Shown: positions 17,288-26,248, counted from the first letter of the stretch. The stretch: DNA of 64,000 nucleotides from Chitinophagaceae bacterium (GCA_019638475.1 JAHBTR010000004.1:176053-240052), one strand, 5' to 3'. Notes: generated by a model not told the origin, from the letters alone. A program made the numbers and translations.

Positions 17288-17848
17288 TTATTTACCTTTT
17301 TTGGCAGTTTTAGCTTTTTTAGACGCTGCTATAATTTCTTTGCTTAGCCCTTCAAAAGTAATTTTACCAGTATATTTAGTACCATTGATGAAAAATACAG
17401 GAATATCTGTAACACCTATTTTTTTGCCATAAGCAATATCTTCATGCACATTTTGACCATAAGTGCCATTCATTAGTTCTTCTAACATTTCTTTACGATT
17501 AATGCCAGCATCTTTTGCATGAAGTTTTAAAGTTGTAGTACCTAAATTGCGCCTATTGGCAAAAAGGGCATTGTGCATTTCCCAAAATTTACCATCTTGA
17601 GCAGCTGAAACAGCAGCTTCTGCTGCTTTTTGACTTCTTTGGTGAATTTTTGTTAATGGAAAATGACGAAAATTAAATCGTACAATATTTTTATGTTCAT
17701 CTAAAATTTTTTTTACGATTTCATTTACTTTGGCACATTCTTCACTCTCATAATCTCCAAATTCCATTAAAGTAACAGGTGCTTTTTTATCGCCTACAAA
17801 TACATCTTTTGTTTCTATAACTGGTGGAATTTCTTTGATGGTAGCCAT
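17288..17848 (-). CDS. DsbA-family thioredoxin-fold protein with SxxC active site
   Basis: 186 residues, no signal peptide. The thioredoxin_4/DsbA pattern is clear: APVTLMEFGDYES (24-35), FRHFPL, the helical insertion (AAEAAVSAAQDGKFWEMHNALF) and a cis-Pro loop GVTDIPVFFINGT (145-157). The expected CPxC (DYxCPYC) reads SEEC at 35-38: the nucleophilic first Cys is Ser and only the second Cys38 is left. Ordinary dithiol oxidoreduction is therefore unlikely; glutathione- or bacillithiol-type monothiol chemistry or a binding role is possible. The C-terminus is Lys/Ala-rich. Located downstream of the clpB/methyltransferase unit on the same strand but after a terminator. Confidence 0.85.
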   Translation of the reverse strand: MATIKEIPPVIETKDVFVGDKKAPVTLMEFGDYESEECAKVNEIVKKILDEHKNIVRFNFRHFPLTKIHQRSQKAAEAAVSAAQDGKFWEMHNALFANRRNLGTTTLKLHAKDAGINRKEMLEELMNGTYGQNVHEDIAYGKKIGVTDIPVFFINGTKYTGKITFEGLSKEIIAASKKAKTAKKGK

Positions 17849-17882
17849 AATTTACAATGCTTTTATTAATATTATGAGGTAT

Positions 17883-17927
17883 AAAAAAATGCCTCATTAC
17901 ATCATAATATTTATAATGTACGAGGCA
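17883..17927 (-). terminator. Intrinsic terminator after clpB/methyltransferase
   Basis: TGCCTC (17890-17895) pairs with GAGGCA (17922-17927), extended by a further TACAT/ATGTA stretch after a bulge. On the minus strand the hairpin runs into seven T (17883-17889). It probably ended the clpB transcript before the methyltransferase gene arrived. Confidence 0.75.
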
Positions 17928-17960
17928 AACATAGGGTTTTTTAGTATTTCAAAATATTAA

Positions 17961-18009
17961 TTAATCCACATCTTTATCAAAGGCATCAATTAATACAGGT
18001 TTACATTTT
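17961..18009 (-). pseudogene. Fragment resembling the clpB 3' end
   Basis: On the minus strand, 18002-17976 matches the clpB tail (18953-18927) at 26 of 27 bases and reads KPVLIDAFD in the same frame, then KDVD and a stop where clpB has ...NEDVNS. It follows the methyltransferase stop codon directly. It is too short to be a gene; it is best read as a remnant of an older clpB end, left when the methyltransferase was inserted. Confidence 0.75.
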
Positions 18010-18834
18010 TCAACGGGCTGTTTTTCTTATAACAGCAGTTCCTGATTTATCTGGAACAGGAATTAGTTTTTCCGGTTTATCAGTAAAAAAAGCATCCATA
18101 GTTTGAATAGCACCTTGCCAATGCAAACTAAAATAATCGTGCATAATCAAAAAACCACCTGGAACAAGTTTGGGATAAAAATATTCTAAAGCATGTTTGA
18201 AAGGAAGTTCCAAATCGCAATCAATATGAACAACGGAAAACTTTAAATTCTCATTATTATCAACTTTAGATAAACTATCAGGAAAATAACCTACAACATA
18301 CTCAACATTGTTTGTATCTACTAAGTTTTTCACTTCATTTAATGAAACATCTGTGAACATTGTTGTGTCTGTTTGTTTATCTAACCCTACTAAATCATTA
18401 TTATTAAAACCTTCAAATGTGTCGAATAAATAAAGTTTTTGTTTAGTAATAGTTACATACTTCTGAAACAAAAAAGCTGAATTTCCTTTATAAACGCCTA
18501 ATTCTGCTGCTGCACCTTGTATGTTTTCATGCAGTAATTGGTCTATAACTAAATTTAAGAAATAAAATCTTGGTAAATCTCCTGAATTATTGATATAATT
18601 TCCTCTTTGCCATTTTTCTATATCGTTTTCATCAAAAAAGGGGTTGGGCTTTTTACGATATTGTTGATACATGCCTAAGTATCTATCAGGAATGTATGAG
18701 AGATAAGTACTGCTAAATAAAGTATTATATCTTCTGGAAAATATTTTTCCAAATGTAAAAGGCAACGTTTTTCTTGTATTTCTTGTGCCGAATATTCGAG
18801 TTCTTATTTTGAAAAGCCAGATTTTGATACTCAT
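18010..18834 (-). CDS. TylF/MycF-type SAM-dependent O-methyltransferase
   Basis: 274 residues. Class I methyltransferase landmarks: SAM-binding AELGVYKGNSAF (110-121), acidic loop LFDTFEGFN (136-144), and VVHIDCDLE (201-209) with the metal-binding Asp pair of the macrocin-O-methyltransferase family, then MHDYF (231-235). Such enzymes methylate sugar hydroxyls of macrolides or surface glycans. The N-terminal about 45 residues are basic and aromatic (RTRIFGTRNTRKTLPF), without a signal peptide. It lies 53 bases after clpB on the same strand, with a clpB-tail remnant on its far side, so it is probably an inserted gene. No glycan locus is adjacent. Confidence 0.85.
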   Translation of the reverse strand: MSIKIWLFKIRTRIFGTRNTRKTLPFTFGKIFSRRYNTLFSSTYLSYIPDRYLGMYQQYRKKPNPFFDENDIEKWQRGNYINNSGDLPRFYFLNLVIDQLLHENIQGAAAELGVYKGNSAFLFQKYVTITKQKLYLFDTFEGFNNNDLVGLDKQTDTTMFTDVSLNEVKNLVDTNNVEYVVGYFPDSLSKVDNNENLKFSVVHIDCDLELPFKHALEYFYPKLVPGGFLIMHDYFSLHWQGAIQTMDAFFTDKPEKLIPVPDKSGTAVIRKTAR

Positions 18835-18887
18835 TTAGATTATTTTTTTAAAAGTAATCAAAGTATCAAAATCTGACATATTTTTTA

Positions 18888-21494
18888 TTAACTATTCACA
18901 TCTTCATTTCTAAAAACTACAACGCCATCAAAGGCATCTATTAATACAGGTTTTTCTTTATCAATAGTTCCTGAAAGAATTTTTTTACTTAACTCATTGA
19001 CAATTTCTTTTTGAATAAGTCTTTTTAATGGTCTTGCACCAAATTGTGGTTCATAGCCATTCTCTGCTATATAATCTACAGCATAATCGCTAAAATGAAG
19101 TGTAATACCCGTTTCGGCAACCAATTTTTCTAAGGTATTTAGCTGAATGTTGATAATACCTTTAATTTCATTTTTAGTAAGTGGGTGAAACATGATTATT
19201 TCATCTACTCTGTTTAAAAACTCTGGTCTTATGGTTTGTCTTAACAAGTTCATTACTTCTGTTTTGGCTTTTTCGGCAGCAGAATCAATATTTTTTTCTG
19301 TTACATTATCAAAAGCTTCTTGTATTAAATGACTGCCCAAATTGCTTGTCATTATAATAATAGTGTTTTTAAAATTGACAGTTCTTCCTTTGTTGTCTGT
19401 TAGTCTTCCATCATCTAATACTTGTAGTAAAACATTCCAAACATCTGGATGTGCTTTTTCTATTTCATCTAATAAAATAACGCTATATGGTTTTCTTCTT
19501 ACAGCTTCTGTTAGTTGTCCTCCTTCATCATATCCTACATAACCTGGAGGGGCACCAACTAATCTTGATACTGTATGTTTTTCTTGGTACTCACTCATAT
19601 CTATTCTGGTCATCATGCTTTCATCATCAAATAAATATTCGGCTAATGCTTTTGCTAATTCTGTTTTTCCTACACCTGTTGTACCTAAGAAAATAAAACT
19701 ACCTATTGGCTTTTTAGGGTCTTGCAAACCTGCTCTACTTCTTCTTACAGCATCTGCTACTGCTTCTATAGCTTCATCTTGTCCTATAACACGTTTATGT
19801 AATTCATCTTCTAAGTTTAGTAATTTTTCTCTTTCGCTTTGTAGCATTTTGCTTACAGGTATTCCTGTAGATTTTGCTATGGCTTCTGCAATATCTTCTG
19901 CATCTACTTCTTCTTTTAATAATCTTCTTTCGCTAAGAGTTTCTAATTCTTTACTTAGTGTTTCAATAGTTTTTTCTTCTTCTTTTATTTTGCCATACCT
20001 TATTTCTGCTACTTTACCAAAATCTCCATCACGTTCTGCACGTTCTGCTTCTGTTTTTAAATTTTCAATATTGGCTTTAGCATTTTGAATTTTATCTACT
20101 ATTTCTTTTTCTTGTTTCCATTTAGCTTTTAAAGTATCTCTTTCTACACTTAATAAAGAAATTTCTTGAGAAAGTTCTTTCAATTTTATTTCATCATTTT
20201 CACGTTTTATAGCTTCACGTTCTATTTCTAATTGGCGTATTTGCCTTTCTAATTTATCTAATTCTTCTGGCATGCTATTCATTTCTAATCTTAGTTTTGC
20301 AGCACTTTCATCAATTAGGTCAATAGCTTTATCTGGTAAAAACCTGTCAGTAATATATCTGTGAGAGAGTTCTACAGCAGCAATAATTGCTTCATCTTTT
20401 ATACGAACATGGTGATGTGTTTCATATTTATCTTTTATACCACGAAGTATAGAAACTGCATCTTCTACTGTTGGTTCATCAATCATTACTTTTTGAAAAC
20501 GGCGTTCTAATGCTTTGTCTTTTTCAAAAAATTTTTGATATTCATTTAGTGTTGTAGCACCTACAGCTCTTAGTTCTCCTCTTGCTAATGCTGGTTTTAA
20601 AATATTGGCTGCATCCATTGCTCCTTCACCACCACCAGCACCTATAAGGGTATGAATTTCATCAATAAATAAAATGATTTCTCCATCGCTTTCACTTACT
20701 TCTTTTACTACTGCTTTTAAACGTTCTTCAAACTCTCCTTTATATTTTGCACCAGCAATTAATAGTCCCATATCTAAAGCAAAAATGATTTTGCTTTTTA
20801 AATTTTCTGGCACATCGCCATTTACAATTCTCATGGCTAATCCTTCTGCAATGGCTGTTTTACCTACACCTGGTTCGCCTACTAAAATTGGGTTGTTTTT
20901 AGACCTACGAGAAAGTATGTGTAATGTTCTTCTTATTTCTTCATCTCTACCAATTACTGGGTCAAGTTTTCCATTGCTTGCCAATTCATTTAAGTTTCTT
21001 GCATATTTCTGCAAAGCATTGTATTGTTGGCTTTGTGTTTGAGAGTTTACTGTACTTCCTTTTCTTAAATCTTTTATTGCAGCTATTAAACCTTTTTCTG
21101 TTAAGCCTGCATCTTTCAATAGTTTTGCAGTATCGTCATTTACATTTAATAAGCCAATTAATAAATGTTCTACACTTACAAATTCATCATTAAATTGTTT
21201 GATAGATGTATTAGCTTTTAGTAAAGCATTGTTTAAATCTCTACTAATATTTTGTGCTGGTTCAGCACCTGAAGTGTTGGGCAAATGTTTAATTGCTTCA
21301 TCTGTTTTTGTTTCTATGAAGGCAACATTTACATTGTTTTTCTTTAATAAATATTCTATTGAATTATCATCATCTGTAAGCATGGCTTTTAGCAAATGAT
21401 TGGTTTCAATATTTGGGTTACCATTGTTGTAAGCAATTTGCTGTGCTGCATGAATGGTTTCTTGTGCTTTAATAGTATAATTATGTAAGTTCAT
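18888..21494 (-). CDS. clpB: ClpB disaggregase chaperone
   Basis: 868 residues, the full ClpB length. N-domain with two Clp repeats (1-145), first AAA+ module with GEPGVGKT (206-213), IIFALDMG and the Walker B LFIDEIH; a long middle coiled coil (about 405-525: [22 protein letters not shown] and more) that interacts with DnaK; second AAA+ with [10 protein letters not shown] near 607 and [12 protein letters not shown]-terminal [18 protein letters not shown]. It is an ATP-driven hexamer that refolds aggregates in heat stress. Upstream lies a palindrome-rich leader (21537-21598), a possible operator. The 3' end is partly duplicated at 17961-18009. Confidence 0.98.
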   Translation of the reverse strand: MNLHNYTIKAQETIHAAQQIAYNNGNPNIETNHLLKAMLTDDDNSIEYLLKKNNVNVAFIETKTDEAIKHLPNTSGAEPAQNISRDLNNALLKANTSIKQFNDEFVSVEHLLIGLLNVNDDTAKLLKDAGLTEKGLIAAIKDLRKGSTVNSQTQSQQYNALQKYARNLNELASNGKLDPVIGRDEEIRRTLHILSRRSKNNPILVGEPGVGKTAIAEGLAMRIVNGDVPENLKSKIIFALDMGLLIAGAKYKGEFEERLKAVVKEVSESDGEIILFIDEIHTLIGAGGGEGAMDAANILKPALARGELRAVGATTLNEYQKFFEKDKALERRFQKVMIDEPTVEDAVSILRGIKDKYETHHHVRIKDEAIIAAVELSHRYITDRFLPDKAIDLIDESAAKLRLEMNSMPEELDKLERQIRQLEIEREAIKRENDEIKLKELSQEISLLSVERDTLKAKWKQEKEIVDKIQNAKANIENLKTEAERAERDGDFGKVAEIRYGKIKEEEKTIETLSKELETLSERRLLKEEVDAEDIAEAIAKSTGIPVSKMLQSEREKLLNLEDELHKRVIGQDEAIEAVADAVRRSRAGLQDPKKPIGSFIFLGTTGVGKTELAKALAEYLFDDESMMTRIDMSEYQEKHTVSRLVGAPPGYVGYDEGGQLTEAVRRKPYSVILLDEIEKAHPDVWNVLLQVLDDGRLTDNKGRTVNFKNTIIIMTSNLGSHLIQEAFDNVTEKNIDSAAEKAKTEVMNLLRQTIRPEFLNRVDEIIMFHPLTKNEIKGIINIQLNTLEKLVAETGITLHFSDYAVDYIAENGYEPQFGARPLKRLIQKEIVNELSKKILSGTIDKEKPVLIDAFDGVVVFRNEDVNS

Positions 21495-21536
21495 ATTGTT
21501 TGTAAATTTATTTTAATACCGAAAGCATATTTGTAA

Positions 21537-21598
21537 TAGACCAATAAAATTGGTCTAAACAACTATAGCTTCGGCATTATACGAAAAAAATTGGTCTA
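21537..21598 (-). promoter_or_regulatory. Candidate clpB operator: ATTGGTCTA inverted repeat plus third half-site
   Basis: TAGACCAAT (21537-21545) and ATTGGTCTA (21549-21557) form a perfect 9-bp inverted repeat with a 3-base spacer, 43 bases upstream of the clpB ATG. A third ATTGGTCTA is at 21590-21598, 41 bases from the second copy (about four helical turns). An imperfect TAATACCGAAAGC/GCTTCGGCATTA pair (from about 21514 and from about 21569) surrounds the core. The arrangement looks like a repressor site for heat-shock control; the binding protein is unknown and none is encoded nearby. Confidence 0.5.
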
Positions 21599-21737
21599 TT
21601 TTAAAAATCAAATTCATATAATACAAAATAGGGTTTAAACTTTTTTATTAGTTTTTATGTATTGTATTTTTTGTATCAACTTTAGTAAGCAAATATTTAT
21701 CCACTACAATAAACAAGACAATATATCATTTTTATAA

Positions 21738-21791
21738 TAAAAAATATGCCTGAAAGTCATAGCTGTATTAGTTTTTATGCTATTCTTTCAG
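21738..21791 (-). terminator. Hairpin terminator after sigma/barrel pair B
   Basis: CTGAAAG-tc-ATAGC (21750-21763) pairs with GCTAT-t-CTTTCAG (21779-21791). On the minus strand the hairpin is followed by GCATATTTTTTATT. It lies about 50 bases past the stop of the barrel-fused gene. Confidence 0.65.
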
Positions 21792-21840
21792 TTTGTTGAG
21801 AGATGCTTAAAGAAGTAATGCTCTATTGAAGAATGGAGCT

Positions 21841-23178
21841 TTATTTTTGTGGGTTACTTGGTTTGAAATGAACAGATAAAGCAACTCCAAGACTGTATAA
21901 CTGTACTTTTCCTTCACCTATTCCTGTTAAAGGAATTTTTGCATAAGGTGCTAATTGCCATGAGAAATTTTTATTTATATTTTTTCTGTAAGCAACTGAA
22001 AGGTTAAGTATGGAAAACAAATGACTGTTTTTATTGCTTACGCTATATGATGTTTTATAAGGATAACTAAAGTAACTATAGTCGTAATCATATTTTTCGC
22101 TATTCATAATATAGGTAGAAAATCCTGCAATAGCCAACCAACTTTTTGTATTGCTTTTGTTCAGCTTATATTGAATATTTAATGGAATATCAAATACAAG
22201 ACAGTTGGCATCAATGCCTGTTATTTTATAGTAATTATTGGGCACAATAGCGTTTTTATAAGTATTAGAATCTGCTACATACAATTTTCTTGAAACTGCA
22301 AATCCTGTACTAATACTTAGCTTTTTTGAAAAATAAAAAGAGAAGCCGATGCCAACTGCACCGCTTATCTTATCAATATTTTTTAAGTTTGCTGTGGTTA
22401 CATCTGCTGCTGTCAGTATATTTATTTCAAGTTTAGGCAAGGTTGCTTTTTTCTTTTTGGCAGTGGCTGTTTTGCTTAATGTATCAACAAAATTTTTTGT
22501 GTGTGTAGGCATTATTTTTTCTTCATCAGCTTTTAGAGTAGCTAAATGAATATATACAATATTTTCCCTTTTTTTGGTTTGATGATAGGTAACATTATCA
22601 TCTTCTGTTTTTTCGGAAGAAGAAGGTTGCGTTGTTTTTTTGCTTTGAACAGAAATTGATTTTTTTGTTTGCTGATTGGTTTCTGTTTTATTTTTAGTTG
22701 CAACCGTTTTAGTTTTATTATGGGTTGTTACAGTAGTCGTTTTTGCTGTTGTTATTATCGTTTTTTTATTATTTTCATTAATAGCATTAGTATTATTTTT
22801 CTTGTTATTGATTTCTGTTTCTGCGACTGTGGTTTCTTTTTTTTCTTCTTCTTTGTTATTTTGTAAAGGGTGCTTATTATTTGCTTTTTCTATATTGTTT
22901 GGTTGTTTATTTTTTTCTGTTGGAATATTATTATTTCGATTGTCTGCTGTGTGATAATTTTTGGTATTATCATTTTTGTACCACCAATAAGAAGGTACAG
23001 CAATAAGTAGCAATAATGGAAATAGCCACCACCATGCAATTATTTTTTTGCGTTTATTTTTTTTGTTTAAAAGCTGCTCCATGTTTTGCCATGCTTCTTC
23101 CGAATATGGTACACTTGCCTGTTCTACAGCTTTTCGAACAAGGCGTTCAAATTTTTCATTAAACTGCTCTTTGCTCAT
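21841..23178 (-). CDS. Single-pass membrane protein with C-terminal beta-barrel (sigma partner B)
   Basis: 445 residues with the same plan as the protein at 13253. The N-terminus carries VPYSEEAWQNMEQLLNKK (23-40), matching the YPEDRIWRNIYKEL motif of its relative (both Y-x-E-x-x-x-W-x-N spacing); a Lys/Arg patch and one helix WWWLFPLLLLIAVPSYWW (49-66); a very Lys/Asn/Thr-rich linker of about 180 residues; then a barrel-like domain (about 255-445: GAVGIGFSFYFSKKLSISTGFAV, SILNLSVAYRKNINKNFSWQLAPYAKI). The start lies 20 bases inside the sigma gene, so translation is coupled. Probably an anti-sigma-like sensor spanning both membranes, by inference. Confidence 0.7.
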   Translation of the reverse strand: MSKEQFNEKFERLVRKAVEQASVPYSEEAWQNMEQLLNKKNKRKKIIAWWWLFPLLLLIAVPSYWWYKNDNTKNYHTADNRNNNIPTEKNKQPNNIEKANNKHPLQNNKEEEKKETTVAETEINNKKNNTNAINENNKKTIITTAKTTTVTTHNKTKTVATKNKTETNQQTKKSISVQSKKTTQPSSSEKTEDDNVTYHQTKKRENIVYIHLATLKADEEKIMPTHTKNFVDTLSKTATAKKKKATLPKLEINILTAADVTTANLKNIDKISGAVGIGFSFYFSKKLSISTGFAVSRKLYVADSNTYKNAIVPNNYYKITGIDANCLVFDIPLNIQYKLNKSNTKSWLAIAGFSTYIMNSEKYDYDYSYFSYPYKTSYSVSNKNSHLFSILNLSVAYRKNINKNFSWQLAPYAKIPLTGIGEGKVQLYSLGVALSVHFKPSNPQK

Positions 23179-23833
23179 AATTGTTCAAATTTTGTTTGTC
23201 AATAATCATTCGCTGCAACTGTACTCTTGCTTTAGCTAAATTAGATTTAGAAGTACCTATACTGATACGTAACTGTTTTGCTATTTCTTCATGCGTAAAA
23301 CCATCTATTACAAATAAGCAAAAAACAGTTCTGTATGCAGGAGACAGGTTTTGAATATAAGAAATAATTTCTTTGTATGATATTCTCTCCAGTTGAGATT
23401 CATCATTAGATGCTATTGATATTGTTTCATTCAGTTCATCGTGATTTTGTTGTTTTATTTTTTTACGATAATGGTCTATGGCTGTAAAAATCATTATTTT
23501 TTTTAACCATGTTTTAAAAGAGGCTACTATATTGTTATGAAGGGGTTTGAAGTTATCAAGTTTTTTAAACATTTTTAGAAAACCGTCATTTATTATTTCT
23601 AAAGTATCTTCTCTGTTAGCTGCATATCTTAAACAAATATTAGATGCATATTCGTAAAAAACATAGTAAAGTTTTTTTTGACTTTCTGTTTTCCCAAAAC
23701 TGCTTTCTTTAATTAGTGTAAGCAATTCTTTTTCTATCACTAAATCTGACAGCTTATCATAAATAGCGGGTGTATTATCTTGATGCTCCTTTAGAGGAAT
23801 TAATTTTGCTTTATCGTTTTCTTGATAATTCAT
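23159..23833 (-). CDS. ECF-type sigma factor (pair B)
   Basis: 224 residues. Region 2: ASNICLRYAANREDTLEIINDGFLKMFKKLDNF (about 69-101) followed by FKTWLKKIMIFTAIDHYRKK; region 4: LSPAYRTVFCLFVIDGFTHEEIAKQLRISIGTSKSNLAKAR (about 169-208). The about 60-residue N-terminal extension is longer than in most ECF factors. It overlaps the next gene, the barrel-fused membrane protein, by 20 bases. It lies downstream of the redox operon (135-base gap), so read-through from that operon is conceivable. Confidence 0.92.
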   Translation of the reverse strand: MNYQENDKAKLIPLKEHQDNTPAIYDKLSDLVIEKELLTLIKESSFGKTESQKKLYYVFYEYASNICLRYAANREDTLEIINDGFLKMFKKLDNFKPLHNNIVASFKTWLKKIMIFTAIDHYRKKIKQQNHDELNETISIASNDESQLERISYKEIISYIQNLSPAYRTVFCLFVIDGFTHEEIAKQLRISIGTSKSNLAKARVQLQRMIIDKQNLNNYEQRAV

Positions 23834-23968
23834 TGTTTATTCCTGTTGTTCATTTCTTGTGTTTCATTATTTATTTTTTTTACCATATAGCAGTATCTAT
23901 TTTATAGGAATTACAAGTAATAAAATATTTTTAAATTTAATTTTAAACAATTTTTTTCTTCTCTTTTA

Positions 23969-24868
23969 TCAATCATTTATAGCCTGCTTTTTTATTTTAA
24001 ATACTCTAGAGATATTGAAACCAAAATGAATATCACCTTTAGTCCAATAGCCTGTTGTTTCATGTATAAAACTTCTTTCTGTCATACCTGTAGAATTGGT
24101 AAAATGAAGTTGAAATACATGACCGCCTGTTTCAATATCTACGCCTATTGCAAATGAATTATAATAACCTTTAAACTTATTTAGCTGCCAATAATATTCT
24201 GCATTGATGCTTACACGCTTTGAAATTTTGTATCTTCCGCCAAAGCCTAATGAAAATAAATCGTTAGGGTCGTTTTCTAAAGGAACAAGGTTATAATGCA
24301 CTAAGGTAGGCATTATTTGTAAAGATGTTTTTTCATTTAATTTTCTTGCTATCATTACCTGATGTACATAAGATGTTTTTTCAGCAGTAGTTCTTTTTTG
24401 TGCAGGGTCTGTTTCTCTAATAGTTTTAATCATTATACCTGAGACCCAAGTTACTGTTACAGGAAAATTGTTTTTTCCTTTTGCTTGTGCCAATAGTTTG
24501 TATTTCATAAATCCATCTAACTGCTTTTGAAATGTGCTTCTGCCTATACCTATTGTAAGTTTGTCTGTAATTCCATAGTCCATACCCATTCTCATAGTGG
24601 CATTATCTAACCCAAATAGCTCATATAATCCTTGATTTAAGCGTCCAAAACGATGCGATATTCTAAAATCTAATAATCCTTTTTTTGTTGTTTCAACAGA
24701 ATGACCATTAATAAGCCTTGTACTTTTAAAAGTGGCTGTAGTTAATTCTGTTTTATTACTGTCCGCTTTTGCACTTTCTTTTTTAGCTTCTTCAAATAAG
24801 TCTATTTTCTGTGCTTTTAATAAGCAGGTTACTAATAAGCAGCAAAATGTAATCAATGTTTTATTCAT
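23969..24868 (-). CDS. DUF5777-type outer-membrane beta-barrel protein
   Basis: About 299 residues from the ATG at 24868, which gives a signal peptide MNKTLITFCCLLVTCLLKAQ; the frame continues upstream 12 codons into the end of the YceI gene, so the later start is preferred. The mature protein is built of alternating strands (GLLDFRISHRFGRLNQGLYELFGLDNATMRMGMDYGITDKLTIGIG), the pattern of the DUF5777 barrel family. Function unknown. In Bacteroidota this family often sits beside YceI and c-type cytochromes, as here. Last gene of the five-gene unit. Confidence 0.8.
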   Translation of the reverse strand: MNKTLITFCCLLVTCLLKAQKIDLFEEAKKESAKADSNKTELTTATFKSTRLINGHSVETTKKGLLDFRISHRFGRLNQGLYELFGLDNATMRMGMDYGITDKLTIGIGRSTFQKQLDGFMKYKLLAQAKGKNNFPVTVTWVSGIMIKTIRETDPAQKRTTAEKTSYVHQVMIARKLNEKTSLQIMPTLVHYNLVPLENDPNDLFSLGFGGRYKISKRVSINAEYYWQLNKFKGYYNSFAIGVDIETGGHVFQLHFTNSTGMTERSFIHETTGYWTKGDIHFGFNISRVFKIKKQAIND

Positions 24869-24884
24869 CTGTTGTAATGTTTTT

Positions 24885-25430
24885 TTAATCGTATTTACAG
24901 TCAATGGTTATTTCTATTTCTTTGGCTATTTTTTCGCCAATCCATGCACCTTTAATATTGTAATCGGCAAGTTTTATTTTGAAAATACTTTTTATATATA
25001 GCTTACCCGATTTTATTTCTATTATACCTGCTGTGGTAACTTTTCTTTTTACGCCATGTATTTCTAAATCGCCTATTGTAGTGGCATTGTAAATACCATC
25101 TTTCAGAAAATTTATATCTGATAAGTTGATAATATTTCCCATATAACTTGCTTTTGGATATTTGTCGCTTTCCATATAATTTTCATTAAAATGCTCTTGC
25201 ATAGTAGCATTTTCAAAACGAAATCCTCTAATGGCAACCATGAAAACCATTTGTCCATTGGTGGCAATTTTGGAATCTACCTGATTGTTTACTGCTGCAA
25301 TATTTTCTAAGGGGGCAGTGGAGAAAAATTTAATTTTTCCTGCTTTGGTTTGAAATACTTTTTGTGCTTGTACTGTTGCAATGAGTGTAGTGCACAACAA
25401 AAAAATATATCCTGCTTTTTTCATATTCAC
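24885..25430 (-). CDS. YceI family periplasmic lipid-binding protein
   Basis: 181 residues with a signal peptide (MKKAGYIFLLCTTLIATVQAQ). The YceI/lipocalin-like pattern is clear: KAGKIKFFSTAPLENI, MVFMVAIRGFRFENATMQEHFNENYMES, YPKASYMGNI, YNATTIGDLEIHGVKRKVTTAG and final KEIEITIDCKYD. Relatives bind isoprenoid chains such as quinones in the periplasm. Downstream of a cytochrome c lipoprotein (30-base gap) and upstream of DUF5777, so it may handle a quinone or lipid cofactor for an electron-transfer unit. That use is inference. Confidence 0.9.
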   Translation of the reverse strand: MNMKKAGYIFLLCTTLIATVQAQKVFQTKAGKIKFFSTAPLENIAAVNNQVDSKIATNGQMVFMVAIRGFRFENATMQEHFNENYMESDKYPKASYMGNIINLSDINFLKDGIYNATTIGDLEIHGVKRKVTTAGIIEIKSGKLYIKSIFKIKLADYNIKGAWIGEKIAKEIEITIDCKYD

Positions 25431-25460
25431 TTTATTAAGCTTTCGGTTTAATAATTTTTA

Positions 25461-25844
25461 TTAATTATCGGGCATTCCATTTCTTATCCATGTTCTTATA
25501 ATACCTATGTTACAATCAGAAATTTTAGAGCCATTTTTTGGCATGGCATTATAGCCAGATGTGTGCATAATTACATTAAGCAATAACCCACTTGTAGCGT
25601 ATGCTTTTAAATAAGTATGATTATCTAATCTAACGCCACCTCCTGAAAAATTAGCCACAGCAGAAGCATGGCATGAGCTGCAGTTGGTAGATATTACATT
25701 TGTTACTTCTACACTATAACGTACATTAGATGTGTCGCAGACAACAGCTTCTGGGTATTCTATGACTTCTTTTTTATACTGACATGCTGTTATTAACCCA
25801 TAGGTGGCTATAATAGCCAATATTATACAACTTTTCCTTTTCAT
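25461..25844 (-). CDS. Monohaem cytochrome c-like lipoprotein
   Basis: 127 residues. The lipobox LITAC puts the lipid on Cys21. A single haem site CSSCH at 55-59 follows TNVISTNC, and a candidate axial Met is in YNAMPKNGSKIS (about 98-104). The fold ends in the usual helical DCNIGIIRTWIRNGMPDN, a pattern of small surface or periplasmic cytochromes in Bacteroidota. It overlaps the upstream OB-fold gene by 4 bases (ATGA), so it is tightly coupled. Probably an outer-membrane-attached electron carrier. Confidence 0.88.
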   Translation of the reverse strand: MKRKSCIILAIIATYGLITACQYKKEVIEYPEAVVCDTSNVRYSVEVTNVISTNCSSCHASAVANFSGGGVRLDNHTYLKAYATSGLLLNVIMHTSGYNAMPKNGSKISDCNIGIIRTWIRNGMPDN

Positions 25845-26248
25845 TTTGTATCATTTATAGCATCTATAAGAACTACATCTGTTAGTTTTCCTGTACATAT
25901 TCCTTTTATAACTGCTATACTGCCTGCATCGGGAATAGGTTGTTCTTTTTTTAATGTACAGTAAACGTTGCTCATTAAAGATGCTGACTGAATAGTTACA
26001 GTAGGTAGTCCATCTTGATTGATAGAAGTTTCTAACACTTTTCCTGAAACAACAATAGCTTTGTTTAAATATTTTTTATTAGCACTTAGTTCATCATTTT
26101 CAAAATCTTGTATTAATTGTATAGCAGACACAACAATACCTTTTTCATTTTGCACATTTCTGTGTGGTTTGTTCCAAATAAACCATATTATTAAAGTAGT
26201 CGTAACTATTGTAACAAACAATATAAAGAATACCCACTTTCTTTTCAT
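25841..26248 (-). CDS. Membrane-anchored OB-fold protein (tRNA_anti-like)
   Basis: 135 residues. An N-terminal hydrophobic helix (VFFILFVTIVTTTLIIWFIW, about 6-25) anchors it; no lipobox. The exported part has the tRNA_anti-like OB pattern: AIQLIQDFENDELSANKKYLNKAIVVSGKVLETSINQDG, then VTIQSASLMSNVYCTL and IAVIKGICTGKLTDVVLIDA. Despite the family name these periplasmic members do not bind tRNA as far as known; role unclear. It sits between the two haem proteins in the operon, overlapping the next gene by 4 bases. Confidence 0.78.
   Translation of the reverse strand: MKRKWVFFILFVTIVTTTLIIWFIWNKPHRNVQNEKGIVVSAIQLIQDFENDELSANKKYLNKAIVVSGKVLETSINQDGLPTVTIQSASLMSNVYCTLKKEQPIPDAGSIAVIKGICTGKLTDVVLIDAINDTK

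Larger units (their letters stand above)
21495..21840. other. Gene-free interval upstream of clpB
   Basis: 346 bases. It holds the ATTGGTCTA palindrome and third half-site near the clpB start, a tract poor in motifs (21600-21735), and a terminator hairpin for the gene to its right (21738-21791). I see no gene in it. Confidence 0.7.

Noticed and set aside
19342..21399. Several open frames on the plus strand over clpB
   Set aside because: They are antisense to a well-supported chaperone gene and have Ser/Leu/Phe-rich composition expected from reversed coding.
22669..22954. Hydrophobic plus-strand frames at the linker of barrel protein B
   Set aside because: They are the reverse of the Lys/Asn/Thr-rich linker; poly-Phe/Val translation is an artefact.
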